A stretch of 64,000 nucleotides of DNA, from assembly GCA_003416985.1 (NCBI GenBank), contig QVIN01000006.1, positions 124,001-188,000 on the forward strand. The letters run 5' to 3'. The translations under genes were made by a program, and so were the position numbers. The notes below the pieces were generated by a model. The model saw nothing but the letters and a program-made list of their open reading frames with translations. It searched no databases and was not told the origin of the DNA. Origin of the DNA: Duganella sp. BJB480. Lineage in GTDB: Bacteria; Pseudomonadota; Gammaproteobacteria; Burkholderiales; Burkholderiaceae_D. This document shows, one piece after another, positions 35,274-45,256 of the stretch (its first letter is position 1; each line of letters begins with the position of its first letter).

Positions 35274-37562
35274 ATGCGTACCGATCTGAATTTACGTCCG
35301 CTGGCGATCGCGCTGGCGGTGGCGATGGCGCTCGCCGCCGCCACGGTCATCGTCGTCGCAGCGGCCTTGCCGGCATACGCCGGCGAAGCCGCAACGCCCG
35401 GTGCCGTTCCCGTGGCCGAGCGTACCTGGATGGACACGTCGCTGAGCGCCGACCGCCGCGCGGAACTCGCACTGAATGCCATGACGCAGAAGGAGAAACT
35501 GAGCTGGGTGATGGGTTGGTTCGGCTCCGACTTCGGCGACAAGAAGCGCAATCCGGCCGCGTTGCCTTTCTCGGCGGGTTATATTCCAGGCACGCCGCGT
35601 CTTGGTTTGCCGGCCTTGTTCGAGACCGACGCCGGCCTGGGCGTGGCGACACAGGCCACAAAGACTCCTCGCGAACGCACCTCATTGCCATCCGGCCTGG
35701 CCACTACCGCCACTTGGGACCGCAAGCTGGCCTACAACGGCGGCGCGATGATAGGCGCCGAGGCGCGCGCCTCCGGTTTCAACGTGATGCTGGCCGGCGG
35801 CGTGAACCTGTTGCGCGAACCGCGCAACGGCCGCAATTTCGAATACGCAGGTGAAGACCCGCTGCTGGCCGCCACCATGGTGGCGCAGCAGGTCAAGGGC
35901 ATCCAGTCGAATCATGTGATCGCGACGATGAAGCACTTCGCCGTCAATGACCAGGAGACCGGCCGCTTCATCCTCGACAGCCGCATCGGCGACGCCGAGA
36001 ACCGCATGTCCGACCTGCTGGCATTCCAGATGGTGCTGGAGCAGTCCGACCCCGGCTCCGTCATGTGCGCCTATAACCGCCTGAACGGCGCCTACGCTTG
36101 CGAGAGCGACTACCTGCTCAACCAGGTGCTGAAGAAGGACTGGGGCTACAAGGGCTACGTCATGTCCGACTGGGGCGCGGTGCACAGCACCGTGGCAGCC
36201 GCCAACAACGGCCTCGATCAGGAATCGGCGTGGGAGTTCGACAAGAGCGCTTACTTCGGCGCCGCGCTGGAGGAGGCGGTCGCCAACGGCCATGTGCCGC
36301 AGGCGCGGCTGGATAATATGGTGTTCCGCATCCTGCGCGCCATGTTCGACAAGGGCGTCGTCGACCATCCTGTGGCCGAAGGCGGGACGATCGACTTCGC
36401 TGCGCACGGTGTGGTCAGCCGCACCGACGCCGAGGATGGCATGGTCCTGCTGAAGAACGCCGGCGGCGTGCTGCCGTTGAAGGCCGGCGCGAAAAAGATC
36501 GTCGTCATCGGCGCGCACGCGGACGTGGGCGTGCTGGCCGGCGGCGGATCGTCGCTGGTGTATCCGGTTGGCGGCAGCGCCGTCACCGGCATCGGGCCGT
36601 CCACCTGGCCTGGGCCGGTGGTCTATCATCCGTCGTCGCCGTTGAAGGCGATCCAGGCGCGCGCGCCGGGCGCCAGCGTGGTCTATCACGATGGCGTGGA
36701 TGCTGCGGCAGCAGCCCGCGCGGCGGCCGATGCCGATGTGGTTCTGGTGTTCGCGCAGCAGTGGGTGGGCGAATCGGTGGACGCCGTCTCGCTGTCGCTG
36801 CCGGACAATCAGGATGCGCTGATCTCCGCCGTGGCCAAGGCCAATCCGAAGACGGTGGTGGTGCTGGAGACCGGCGGCCCCGTGCTGATGCCTTGGCTGG
36901 GGCAGACCGCTGCCGTGGTGCAGGCGTGGTATGCCGGCACGAGTGGCGGCGAGGCCATCGCCCGCGTGCTGTTCGGCGAGGTCAATCCGTCGGGCCGCTT
37001 GCCTGCGACCTTCCCAATGTCGGCAAGCCAGCTGCCACGGCCTGTGCTCGATGGCGATCCGAAGGACGAGAGCAAGCGCTTTGACGTCAATTACCATGAA
37101 GGCGCGGCGGTCGGCTACAAGTGGTTCGACCTGAAAGGCTTGAAGCCGCTGTTCCCGTTCGGTCACGGCCTGTCGTACACGCAGTTTGCCTACTCCGGTC
37201 TGGCCGCGAGCCAGAAGGACGGCAAGCTGCAATTGCGCTTCAAGGTTACCAACACCGGCGCCGTAAAGGGCAAGGACGTGCCGCAGCTGTATGTGGCGCC
37301 GCAGGGTGCGAAGTGGGAAGCACCCAAGCGCCTGGCCGGCTGGGACAAGGTCGAACTGGCGCCGGGTGAAACCAAGGAAGTCAGCGTGAGCGTCGATCCG
37401 CGCCTGCTGGCGATGTTCGACAGCCGTTCGAAGACCTGGCGCATCGCCAGGGGCGGCTACAAGGTGCTGCTGGCGCATGACGCGGCGGATACCGGAGCGG
37501 CCAGCATTACCGTGCAACTGCCGCAGCGTGTACTGGATGTCGCCGGCAAAGCCGGCAAATAA
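35274..37562 (+). CDS. Glycoside hydrolase family 3 (beta-glucosidase type)
   Basis: A 762-residue secreted GH3 enzyme. A long hydrophobic signal (about residues 10-36, ending at PAYA) precedes the TIM-barrel domain (LFETDAGLGV, KHFAVNDQETGR). The nucleophile D299 is in YVMSDWGAVHS. The alpha/beta sandwich domain follows (VVVLETGGPVLMPW, GGEAIARVLFGEVNPSGRLP), then a fibronectin-III-like C-terminus (FPFGHGLSYTQFAYSG onwards). In this operon a beta-glucosidase would remove glucose units from glucomannan oligosaccharides. GH3 also includes xylosidases and others, so specificity is inferred. Confidence 0.9.
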   Translation: MRTDLNLRPLAIALAVAMALAAATVIVVAAALPAYAGEAATPGAVPVAERTWMDTSLSADRRAELALNAMTQKEKLSWVMGWFGSDFGDKKRNPAALPFSAGYIPGTPRLGLPALFETDAGLGVATQATKTPRERTSLPSGLATTATWDRKLAYNGGAMIGAEARASGFNVMLAGGVNLLREPRNGRNFEYAGEDPLLAATMVAQQVKGIQSNHVIATMKHFAVNDQETGRFILDSRIGDAENRMSDLLAFQMVLEQSDPGSVMCAYNRLNGAYACESDYLLNQVLKKDWGYKGYVMSDWGAVHSTVAAANNGLDQESAWEFDKSAYFGAALEEAVANGHVPQARLDNMVFRILRAMFDKGVVDHPVAEGGTIDFAAHGVVSRTDAEDGMVLLKNAGGVLPLKAGAKKIVVIGAHADVGVLAGGGSSLVYPVGGSAVTGIGPSTWPGPVVYHPSSPLKAIQARAPGASVVYHDGVDAAAAARAAADADVVLVFAQQWVGESVDAVSLSLPDNQDALISAVAKANPKTVVVLETGGPVLMPWLGQTAAVVQAWYAGTSGGEAIARVLFGEVNPSGRLPATFPMSASQLPRPVLDGDPKDESKRFDVNYHEGAAVGYKWFDLKGLKPLFPFGHGLSYTQFAYSGLAASQKDGKLQLRFKVTNTGAVKGKDVPQLYVAPQGAKWEAPKRLAGWDKVELAPGETKEVSVSVDPRLLAMFDSRSKTWRIARGGYKVLLAHDAADTGAASITVQLPQRVLDVAGKAGK

Positions 37563-37584
37563 ACCAACCATAAAAAAGAGCGAA

Positions 37585-38922
37585 ATGATGAGACAACTAT
37601 ATAAATTCTGCGCGGCCGCCTTGATGTTAAGCGCTTGCGGTATTGTTAGCGCTAACGACGCCCACGGCGGCGCCGGCAAGGCCGATTTCGTCAGCGTCAA
37701 GAAGACCCACTTCAGCCGCAAGGGCCAGGCCTACTACATCGTCGGCGCGAACTTCTGGTATGGCGGCTACCTCGGCGCGGCAAGCGGAGTTGGCGAGCGT
37801 GCGCGCCTGCTGAAGGAGTTGGACAATATGCGCGCGCTGGGCATCAACAACCTGCGCGTGCTGGCGGTATCCGAGAAGACCGAGATGAAGAGCGCCGTTC
37901 GCCCCGCCACCACGGCGGCGCCGGGCCAGTACGACGAGGAACTGCTGGCCGGCCTGGATTTCCTGCTGGCCGAAGTGGCCAAGCGCGACATGACGGTGGT
38001 GCTCTACCTGAACAACTTCTGGCAATGGTCGGGCGGTATGACGCAGTACCTGAACTGGTTCGAGGGTACGCCGGCACTGGACCCGAACGTCACCCATGAA
38101 TACGACGATTTCATGAAGAAGACCGCCGGCTTCTATCGCAACGCCGCCGCGCAGGCCGAGTACCGCAACGTGATCGCGAAGATCGTCAAGCGCGTCAACA
38201 CCATCACCGGCAAGCCGTATTCCGAGGATGCCAGCATCATGTCGTGGCAACTGGCGAACGAACCGCGTCCCGGCAGCGGCGCGGCCACGCCCGAGGAAAA
38301 GGCGGTCTATGTCAAGTGGGTGGACGAGGTGGCGGGCTACATCCATAGCCTGGACAAGAACCATATGGTCAGCAGCGGCAGCGAGGGCCTGGCCGGTTCC
38401 GCGCAGGACGCACAGCTCTACCAGGATGCCCACCGCACCCACAACATCGATTACCTGACCTATCATTTGTGGCCGAAGAACTGGGGCTGGTTCGATTCGA
38501 AGGATCCAATCGGCAGCTGGGACGGCGCCATCGCCAAGAGCCGCGATTATCTGAACTCGCACATCGAGCTGGCGAAGAAGCTGAACAAGCCTATCGTGCT
38601 GGAGGAGTTTGGCCTGGACCGCGACGGTCCTTCGTTCAGCGTCAAGGCCACCACTAAGATCCGCGACCGCTTCTACCGCGAGGTGTTCGACATCATCTAC
38701 CGGCGCGCCAGCAAGGGCGACCCAATCGCCGGCTTCAACTTCTGGGCCTGGGGCGGCGCCGGCCGCGCGGCCAATGCGGACTACTGGTGGAAACCGGGGA
38801 ATGACTTCGTCGGCGATCCGCCGCAGGAAGAGCAGGGCCTGTACTCGGTGTTCGACTCCGACGTCAGCTCGCTATTACTGATCAAGGAATACGCCGACCG
38901 TCTGCACGCCATCAAACACTGA
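37585..38922 (+). CDS. Glycoside hydrolase family 5 mannanase-type enzyme
   Basis: A 445-residue secreted GH5 enzyme resembling GH5_7 beta-mannanases. A signal peptide with a possible lipobox-like Cys (MLSACG) starts at the ATG-ATG pair 37585/37588; the frame upstream overlaps the GH3 gene and is rejected. The acid/base is E226 in SWQLANEPRP and the nucleophile is E341 in PIVLEEFGLDRD. Aromatic segments such as FWQWSGGMTQYLNWF line the cleft. It would cut beta-1,4-mannan into oligosaccharides. A LacI-operator-like palindrome lies inside the signal-peptide coding part. Confidence 0.9.
   Translation: MMRQLYKFCAAALMLSACGIVSANDAHGGAGKADFVSVKKTHFSRKGQAYYIVGANFWYGGYLGAASGVGERARLLKELDNMRALGINNLRVLAVSEKTEMKSAVRPATTAAPGQYDEELLAGLDFLLAEVAKRDMTVVLYLNNFWQWSGGMTQYLNWFEGTPALDPNVTHEYDDFMKKTAGFYRNAAAQAEYRNVIAKIVKRVNTITGKPYSEDASIMSWQLANEPRPGSGAATPEEKAVYVKWVDEVAGYIHSLDKNHMVSSGSEGLAGSAQDAQLYQDAHRTHNIDYLTYHLWPKNWGWFDSKDPIGSWDGAIAKSRDYLNSHIELAKKLNKPIVLEEFGLDRDGPSFSVKATTKIRDRFYREVFDIIYRRASKGDPIAGFNFWAWGGAGRAANADYWWKPGNDFVGDPPQEEQGLYSVFDSDVSSLLLIKEYADRLHAIKH
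37629..37656. promoter_or_regulatory. Tandem LacI-operator-like palindromes inside the GH5 gene start
   Basis: A perfect 12-bp palindrome GTTAGCGCTAAC (37645-37656) is preceded by AAGCGCTT (37629-37636), centres 18 bp apart, just after the GH5 start codon. TTAGCGCTAA-type palindromes are typical LacI-family operator cores. A near copy occurs in the TonB receptor start at 49877-49890. Confidence 0.45.
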
Positions 38923-38933
38923 GGAGTGGCCCT

Positions 38934-40136
38934 TTGAAACGCTTGTTGATCTTGTTGGCGATGGTAGTCTGCGCAAACGCCGGCGCACAGAAGTTCGAAG
39001 GGTTGGGCGCCACGCCGCAAATGGGCTGGAACAGCTGGAACACCTTCGCCTGCAACATCAACGAGCAGCTGATACGCGACACCGCCGACGCGATGGTCAA
39101 GCTGGGCCTGAAGGATGCGGGCTACGAGTACGTCAACATCGACGATTGCTGGCACGGGACGCGCGACAAGGACGGCGTGATCCGTCCCAACGCGGAGCGC
39201 TTCCCCTCGGGGATCAAGGCACTGGCGGACTATGTGCACAGCAAGGGGCTCAAGCTGGGCATCTATTCGGACGTGGGCGCGACCACCTGCGGCGGTCATC
39301 CCGGCAGCCGTGGACACGAGTACCAGGACGCGATCACCTACGCATCGTGGGGCATAGACTACGTCAAGTACGACTGGTGCGATAGCAAGGGCCTGAGTGC
39401 CGTCGGCGCCTACACCACCATGCGCGACGCGATCCGCAGCGCGGGCCGGCCGATGATGTTCAGCATGTGCGAATGGGGCGAAAGCAAGCCATGGGAATGG
39501 GCGGCGGATGTCGGCCATTCCTGGCGCACCACCGGCGATATCTATCCATGCTGGGACTGCGAGTTCAATCACGGCTCGTGGTCGCAGTTCGGCGTGCTGC
39601 GGATACTCGACAAGCAGGCCGGCCTGCGCAAGTTCGCCGGCCCGGGGCACTGGAACGATATGGACATGCTCGAAGTGGGCAACGGCATGAGCGAGGACGA
39701 GGACCGCGCGCACTTCTCCATCTGGGCGATGATGGCGTCGCCGCTGATCATGGGGAACGATTTGCGCAGCATGCCCGAGGCCACGCGCCGCATCCTGGTC
39801 AACAAGGACGCGATTGCGATCAGCCAGGACAAGCTGGGCGTGCAGGCCTTGAAGTATATGGACGGCGCCCAACTGGAATACTGGGCCAAGCCGCTGGCCG
39901 GCGGCGACTGGGCGGTGATGGTGCTTAACCGCGGCGAACAGGCAGCCATGATCAGTTACGACTGGAAGAAGCACGTCATCGGCGATGACCTGAGCAAGCG
40001 CGAGGCGGACTTCAAGAACACCGTCTACAACTGGACCGAAATCTGGAGTGGAAAATCCGGCGACACCAGCAAGAAGCTCGAAAGCAAACTCGCGCCGCAT
40101 AGTGTGCTGCTGTTACGCCTGAAGGTGCGCGGATGA
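38934..40136 (+). CDS. Glycoside hydrolase family 27 alpha-galactosidase
   Basis: A 400-residue secreted alpha-galactosidase (GH27). The signal peptide ends near NAGA (residue 18). Motifs in order: TPQMGWNSWNTF, YVNIDDCWHG, nucleophile D147 in YVKYDWCDS, and the acid/base Asp region WNDMDML (residues 240-246). The C-terminal beta domain ends in VLLLRLKV. It starts with TTG at 38934, 7 nt after GGAG. It would remove galactose side chains from galactomannan or galactoglucomannan. The stop overlaps the giant GH2 fusion gene. Confidence 0.93.
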   Translation: MKRLLILLAMVVCANAGAQKFEGLGATPQMGWNSWNTFACNINEQLIRDTADAMVKLGLKDAGYEYVNIDDCWHGTRDKDGVIRPNAERFPSGIKALADYVHSKGLKLGIYSDVGATTCGGHPGSRGHEYQDAITYASWGIDYVKYDWCDSKGLSAVGAYTTMRDAIRSAGRPMMFSMCEWGESKPWEWAADVGHSWRTTGDIYPCWDCEFNHGSWSQFGVLRILDKQAGLRKFAGPGHWNDMDMLEVGNGMSEDEDRAHFSIWAMMASPLIMGNDLRSMPEATRRILVNKDAIAISQDKLGVQALKYMDGAQLEYWAKPLAGGDWAVMVLNRGEQAAMISYDWKKHVIGDDLSKREADFKNTVYNWTEIWSGKSGDTSKKLESKLAPHSVLLLRLKVRG

Positions 40137-43100
40137 ACCGCAAGTTGATGCTGCTGGCGGTGCTGGCATGTTCCGGGGCGTGGGCGGGCGACCATTGGGG
40201 GCCATACAACGCGGAGTTCCCGGCCGCCAGCGATGGCTTGTTGAAGAAGGTGATGCAGGGCGAGATCTTCACTTCGGCCCAATCGCAGCCGTTTAGCGTG
40301 AGTGGCTGGTTCAAGCCATCGGAAGCGGTACCCGGCCGCACGTTGATGGCTGGCGTGACCGGCGCCCAGGCAGGCATTGGATGGTTCCTGTGCAGCGTGG
40401 ACGGCAAGTTCGGCTTCTGCGGCTATGGCGTGGAGGTGGTTTCGCCGCTGGTGCTTGCGTCCGGCGAGTGGGTTCACCTGGCCGCCAGCTATGACGGCAG
40501 GACGATGACGCTGTACGCGAACGGCAGCGCCGTCGCGCAGCGCGATGCGGCGCTGCCGGCGTCCCGAACGGGCGACGGCAACGCGGTTGCGCAGATATCG
40601 CTTGCGCCGCGCAGTCGAGCGGGGGCCGGGTACGCGGGCCGCATCGCGGGCTTCCTGGTCGGCAGTTCGGTATTGGATGCGGACGCCGTGCATGCTGCGG
40701 CCGCAGCCCCGCCCAGCGAAGCGCTAATCAATTTCGAGACCGGCAGCCCGTCGTGGCCGATCCAGGTCCGCCAGATGTACGGCCAGACCGCGCCGCAGGA
40801 TCCTTGGACGCTGCCGAAATCGGGATCGCCGTTGCAGGAGCCAAAGGCCAAGCCGGCCTACAACGGCCCGGCGCTGGCGCAGGGCGGCCCGAATCTCTGG
40901 ACTCTCAAGTCGTGGAAGCTGCAAGCGGCGCCGCAAGTGCGCGCAACGCCCGCGCAGATATCGTCGTCCGGGTTCGATGCAGCCGGCTGGTATCAAGCCA
41001 CCACGCCCGGCACCGTGCTGACCACGCTGGTCGACCGTGGTGTCTATCCCGATCCCGATTATGGCCTCAACAACCTGGCGATCCCCGAATCGCTGAACAA
41101 GCAGGATTACTGGTATCGCACGCCGTTCGAACTGCCAGCCGCATTCAAGGCTGGCCAGCACCTGTTCGTGACCTTCAAGGGCGTGAACTATGAGGCTGAA
41201 GTCTGGATCAACGGCCGCAAGCTGGGTGGGATGAAGGGCGCCTTCGTGCGCGGCACCTTCGATATCAGCCCTTACCTGAAGCTCAAGGGCCAGAACGTCA
41301 TCGCCGTCAAGGTCTCGCCGCCACCGCATCCCGGTTTGCCGCAAGAGGAATCGATGACCGCCGGCGCGGGCGAGAACGGCGGCACGCTAGCGCAGGATGG
41401 TCCGACCTTCATCGCCTCCGAAGGGTGGGACTGGATACCGTCCGTCCGCGACCGTAACACAGGCCTGTGGCAGGACGTGGAACTGCGCGCCACGCGCGAG
41501 CTCAAACTCGGTGATGCGCAAGTCATCACCGCGCTGCCCAAGGCCGACAACAGTGTGGCCGACGTCAGCATCGAAGCCGCCGTGACCAATCTGTCCAAGG
41601 CCTCGCTGCGGGCGACGGTGCGCGCCACCATCAGCCGGCGCGACGGCGGCATGAAGCCTATCCTGGTCAGCAAGAATGTGACGCTGGCGCCGGGCGAGCA
41701 AAGCGTGCGCTTTACGCGGGCCGATTTCGCCGCGCTCAGGCTCCAGCATCCAAAGCTGTGGTGGCCGAACGGCTACGGCGCGCCGGACCTGCACGATCTG
41801 AAGCTCGAAGTGCTGCAAGGCGCGCAGCTGTCGGACCAGGCCAGCAGTCGTTTCGGCGTGCGCGCAGTAACGTACGAACTGTCGCTGGTCGATCAAAGCG
41901 GCCATCTGCGCCGCGTGGAGGCGGACTTCACCAAGGGCCGCGAACTGGGCGTGCACATCACCGACGCGCGCCACCAGGCGATCAAAAAGCTGTCCGATAA
42001 CAACTGGGCCACCGGATTGCGGCCCGAGGCCGACGGCACGGCGGCGATCCGTCCATTGGAAGAGACCACGCTCAGTCCCTTCCTGGTCATCAAGGTCAAT
42101 GGCGTACGCATCGCCGCTCGCGGCGGCAACTGGGGCACGGAGGACTGGCGCAAGCGCATCGAGCGTGAACGGCTGGAGCCTTACTTCCGCCTGCACCGCG
42201 ATGCCAACGTCAACATCATCCGCAACTGGGTGGGGCAGAACACCGAGGACGCCTTCTTCGACCTGGCCGACGAATACGGCCTGATGGTGCTGAACGACTT
42301 CTGGGCCTCGACGCAGGATTACAACCTGGAGCCGCAGGACGTCAATCTGTTCGTCGACAATGCGCGCGACGTGGTCAAGCGCTATCGCAATCACCCGTCG
42401 GTGGTGCTGTGGTTCGGCCGTAACGAGGGCGTGCCGCAGCCGGTGCTGAACGAGGCGCTGGAGGCGATGATCTACCAGCTGGACGGCACGCGCTGGTACA
42501 CCGGCAGCTCCAACCGCATCAACCTGCAGAACAGCGGCCCATACAACTACCAGGCTCCGGCCAGCTATTTCACCGAGCACGCCAGGGGCTTCTCGGTGGA
42601 GGTGGGCACGCCGTCCTTCCCGACGGTGGAGGCGCTGCAGGCCGCAGTGCCGGCCACCGACCAGTGGCCGCTGGGCGACACCGTCAGCTATCACGACTGG
42701 CACCCGGACGGCAACGGCAGCATCAAGTCCTTCACGACGGCGATGGCGAGCGAGTACGGCGCGCCGGCCTCGCTGGCGGACTTCGAGCGCAAGGCGCAGC
42801 TGCTTAACTATGAGAGCCACCGTGCCATCTTTGAAGGCATGAACGCCGGCTTGTGGCGCCAGAACAGCGGCCGAATGCTGTGGATGACGCAGCCGGCATG
42901 GCCCAGCACCATGTGGCAGATCCTGAGCCACGATTACGACACGCACGGCGCCTACTATGGCGTGAAGAGCGCGGCCGAGCCGGTGCACGTGCAAATGAAC
43001 CTGCCGGATTATCAGCTGATGGTGGTGAATAATCCTGCCACCGCGCTGGATGGCGCGACGTTGTCGTGGTTCGCGTGGACGGTGGATGGCAGGATGGTCG

Positions 43101-45256
43101 GCCATGGCGACCGGCCGGTGCAGGTTGCCGCCGTGTCCACATCGGAGAATATCGATGTCGGCATCGGCGCGCTGCTGGCGCAGTACAAGCTGATCGTGTT
43201 GAAACTTAGCCTGAAGGACGCCGGCGGAAACCAGCTGTCGCAGAACGTCTACTGGCCGAGCGCCACGCTGGCCGACCAGCAGGAGCTGAACAAGCTGGCC
43301 GCCGTGCAGTTGGGCGTCTCCGCCCGTTGGGCCAAATCCGCGCCGGACGGCGAACGCAGGCTGGAGGTCACGCTCAGCAACCGCAACGCCGCGCCCGCGC
43401 TGGGCGGCAAGCTGACGTTGTTCAACGCGGCTGGCGAACGCATTTTGCCGGTCTATTACTCGGATAACTATCTGGGCCTGATGCCGGGCGAGGCGCGCAC
43501 CGTCACCATCGCCTTCAAGGCGCAGGGCGACGTGCGGCTGGACCTTCGCGGCTGGAACGTGGCGCCGCAATCGCTGGCCATCGGCAGCGAAGCCGGCCTG
43601 ACTGGCGACGGTAGCGCATGCGGCGCCACGCCGGTTCCGCGCAAGGTGGAGTACTCGTGGATGACCGTGCAGCGCTGGCAGCAGATGTTCCGCGACCAGA
43701 CAGCGATCGCCGATGCGGGTGGCGTGGACCTGCTGTTCGTCGGCGATTCGATCACCGAGGGCTGGAACAAGGCGGTATGGGACCAGTCCTTCGGCGCCTG
43801 GCATCCGGCCAACTTCGGCATTGGCGGCGACCACACCGGCAACGTGCTGTGGCGCCTGGAGAACGGCCACGCGGACAAGCTGCATCCCAAGGTCGTGGTG
43901 TTGACGATAGGCGTGAACAATTTCTTCCATTGCAGCGCCACGCCGGGCGAGGTGTTCGACGGCGTACAGGCGGTCTTGGGAAAACTGCGCACGCTGTATC
44001 CCGATGCACGCGTGCTGCTGAACGCCGTGCTACCCTACGACCAATCGGCCAAGAGCCCCAAGCGCGCGCAGGTCGCGGAGTTGAACCGCATGATCGCCAA
44101 ACTGGATGATGGCCGCCATGTCTTCTTCCACGACTATGGCGCACACTTCCTGCAATCGGATGGCGACATGTCGCCCGAGGTGATGGCGGACTTCCTGCAT
44201 CCAACCGCCAAGGGCTACCAGATCTGGTCCGACGCGATGCTGCCGGATCTGCGCAAGTTGATGGGCGCCGAGCCGATAGCCGCAGCCGATCCGCACGTGG
44301 CGCGCATGGGTCGCGCCGAGATACGCGACGATGGCGCGGTGCGTTTCGGCTATCCCGGCGTGAGCTTCTACCTGAACTTCCACGGCACGCGCCTGGACGC
44401 GGTGATGGAAGCCAGCGGCGGCAACAGCTATCTGGACGTGATCGTCGACCATGGCGAGGCCCGTAAAGTCAGGTTGTCGCCGGGCCGGCAGACGCTGACG
44501 CTGGTGGAGGGCGCCAGCGTCGGCCCGCATGAGGTGGAAATCGTCAACCGCTCCGAAACCTGGCACGGCACCGCCGCGCTGCTGCGCTTCGAGACGGACG
44601 GCCAGTGGCAACCGGCTCCCGTTCTCCCGGAGCGCAAGTTGCTGATGCTGGGCGATTCCGTCACCTGCGGCGAGGCGATCGACCGTGTACCGGGAGCGAA
44701 GAAGGAACCATCATGGTGGAACGCCCGCGCATCGTACGGCATGCTGATGGCGCGGCAGCTGCACGCGCAAGTGCAGCTGGTCTGCTATGGTGGACGCGGT
44801 CTGGTACGAACCTGGGACAACAAGACCGATGAGCTGAACCTGGCCGACTACTACCAACTGACGATTGCGGACAAGGCGCATCCGGTGCGGTGGGACCAGC
44901 GCGGCTATCGGCCGGACCTGATCATCAGCGCCATCGGCAACAACGATGTCAATCCCGGCATACCGGAGCGCGAGCCTTATGTGCAGGCGTACGTGCGGCT
45001 GGTGCGGATGCTGCTGGACGATCACCCGCAAGCACAGATCGTGCTGACCGAAGGCGGCCTGCAGACAGGGGAAAAGAAAACAGCGCTGGTGGACTACCTG
45101 AACGAGACGGTACGCCGGACCGGCGACCAGCGCGTGCATTACGTCGCATCGCAGCCCTATCCCGGCGATGCCACCGACGGCCATCCGACCAGGGAGCAAA
45201 CCGCCAGCATCGCCAACGACCTGCTGCCGCAGGTGCGCGCCATCATGCACTGGTAA
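40133..45256 (+). CDS. LamG - GH2 - SGNH esterase - CE2-type esterase fusion protein
   Basis: A 1707-residue secreted multi-enzyme. The signal peptide ends at AWAG (about 19). A LamG/concanavalin-like domain spans about 45-200 (FSVSGWFKPSE, WVHLAASYDGRTMTLYANG). A GH2 enzyme spans about 250-1150, with acid/base E765 (WFGRNEG) and nucleophile E874 (MASEYGAP); it looks like the beta-mannosidase/exo-glucosaminidase branch. An SGNH hydrolase follows (S1206 in FVGDSITEGW; D1353 and H1356 in DFLHP). Last is a carbohydrate-esterase-family-2-like unit: a jelly roll (about 1385-1495) plus SGNH domain (S1509 in MLGDSVTCGE; H1684). It overlaps the GH27 stop. One chain thus combines exo-cleavage of mannosides with two deacetylases, suited to acetylated mannan. 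Module borders are approximate. Confidence 0.88.
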   Translation: MNRKLMLLAVLACSGAWAGDHWGPYNAEFPAASDGLLKKVMQGEIFTSAQSQPFSVSGWFKPSEAVPGRTLMAGVTGAQAGIGWFLCSVDGKFGFCGYGVEVVSPLVLASGEWVHLAASYDGRTMTLYANGSAVAQRDAALPASRTGDGNAVAQISLAPRSRAGAGYAGRIAGFLVGSSVLDADAVHAAAAAPPSEALINFETGSPSWPIQVRQMYGQTAPQDPWTLPKSGSPLQEPKAKPAYNGPALAQGGPNLWTLKSWKLQAAPQVRATPAQISSSGFDAAGWYQATTPGTVLTTLVDRGVYPDPDYGLNNLAIPESLNKQDYWYRTPFELPAAFKAGQHLFVTFKGVNYEAEVWINGRKLGGMKGAFVRGTFDISPYLKLKGQNVIAVKVSPPPHPGLPQEESMTAGAGENGGTLAQDGPTFIASEGWDWIPSVRDRNTGLWQDVELRATRELKLGDAQVITALPKADNSVADVSIEAAVTNLSKASLRATVRATISRRDGGMKPILVSKNVTLAPGEQSVRFTRADFAALRLQHPKLWWPNGYGAPDLHDLKLEVLQGAQLSDQASSRFGVRAVTYELSLVDQSGHLRRVEADFTKGRELGVHITDARHQAIKKLSDNNWATGLRPEADGTAAIRPLEETTLSPFLVIKVNGVRIAARGGNWGTEDWRKRIERERLEPYFRLHRDANVNIIRNWVGQNTEDAFFDLADEYGLMVLNDFWASTQDYNLEPQDVNLFVDNARDVVKRYRNHPSVVLWFGRNEGVPQPVLNEALEAMIYQLDGTRWYTGSSNRINLQNSGPYNYQAPASYFTEHARGFSVEVGTPSFPTVEALQAAVPATDQWPLGDTVSYHDWHPDGNGSIKSFTTAMASEYGAPASLADFERKAQLLNYESHRAIFEGMNAGLWRQNSGRMLWMTQPAWPSTMWQILSHDYDTHGAYYGVKSAAEPVHVQMNLPDYQLMVVNNPATALDGATLSWFAWTVDGRMVGHGDRPVQVAAVSTSENIDVGIGALLAQYKLIVLKLSLKDAGGNQLSQNVYWPSATLADQQELNKLAAVQLGVSARWAKSAPDGERRLEVTLSNRNAAPALGGKLTLFNAAGERILPVYYSDNYLGLMPGEARTVTIAFKAQGDVRLDLRGWNVAPQSLAIGSEAGLTGDGSACGATPVPRKVEYSWMTVQRWQQMFRDQTAIADAGGVDLLFVGDSITEGWNKAVWDQSFGAWHPANFGIGGDHTGNVLWRLENGHADKLHPKVVVLTIGVNNFFHCSATPGEVFDGVQAVLGKLRTLYPDARVLLNAVLPYDQSAKSPKRAQVAELNRMIAKLDDGRHVFFHDYGAHFLQSDGDMSPEVMADFLHPTAKGYQIWSDAMLPDLRKLMGAEPIAAADPHVARMGRAEIRDDGAVRFGYPGVSFYLNFHGTRLDAVMEASGGNSYLDVIVDHGEARKVRLSPGRQTLTLVEGASVGPHEVEIVNRSETWHGTAALLRFETDGQWQPAPVLPERKLLMLGDSVTCGEAIDRVPGAKKEPSWWNARASYGMLMARQLHAQVQLVCYGGRGLVRTWDNKTDELNLADYYQLTIADKAHPVRWDQRGYRPDLIISAIGNNDVNPGIPEREPYVQAYVRLVRMLLDDHPQAQIVLTEGGLQTGEKKTALVDYLNETVRRTGDQRVHYVASQPYPGDATDGHPTREQTASIANDLLPQVRAIMHW

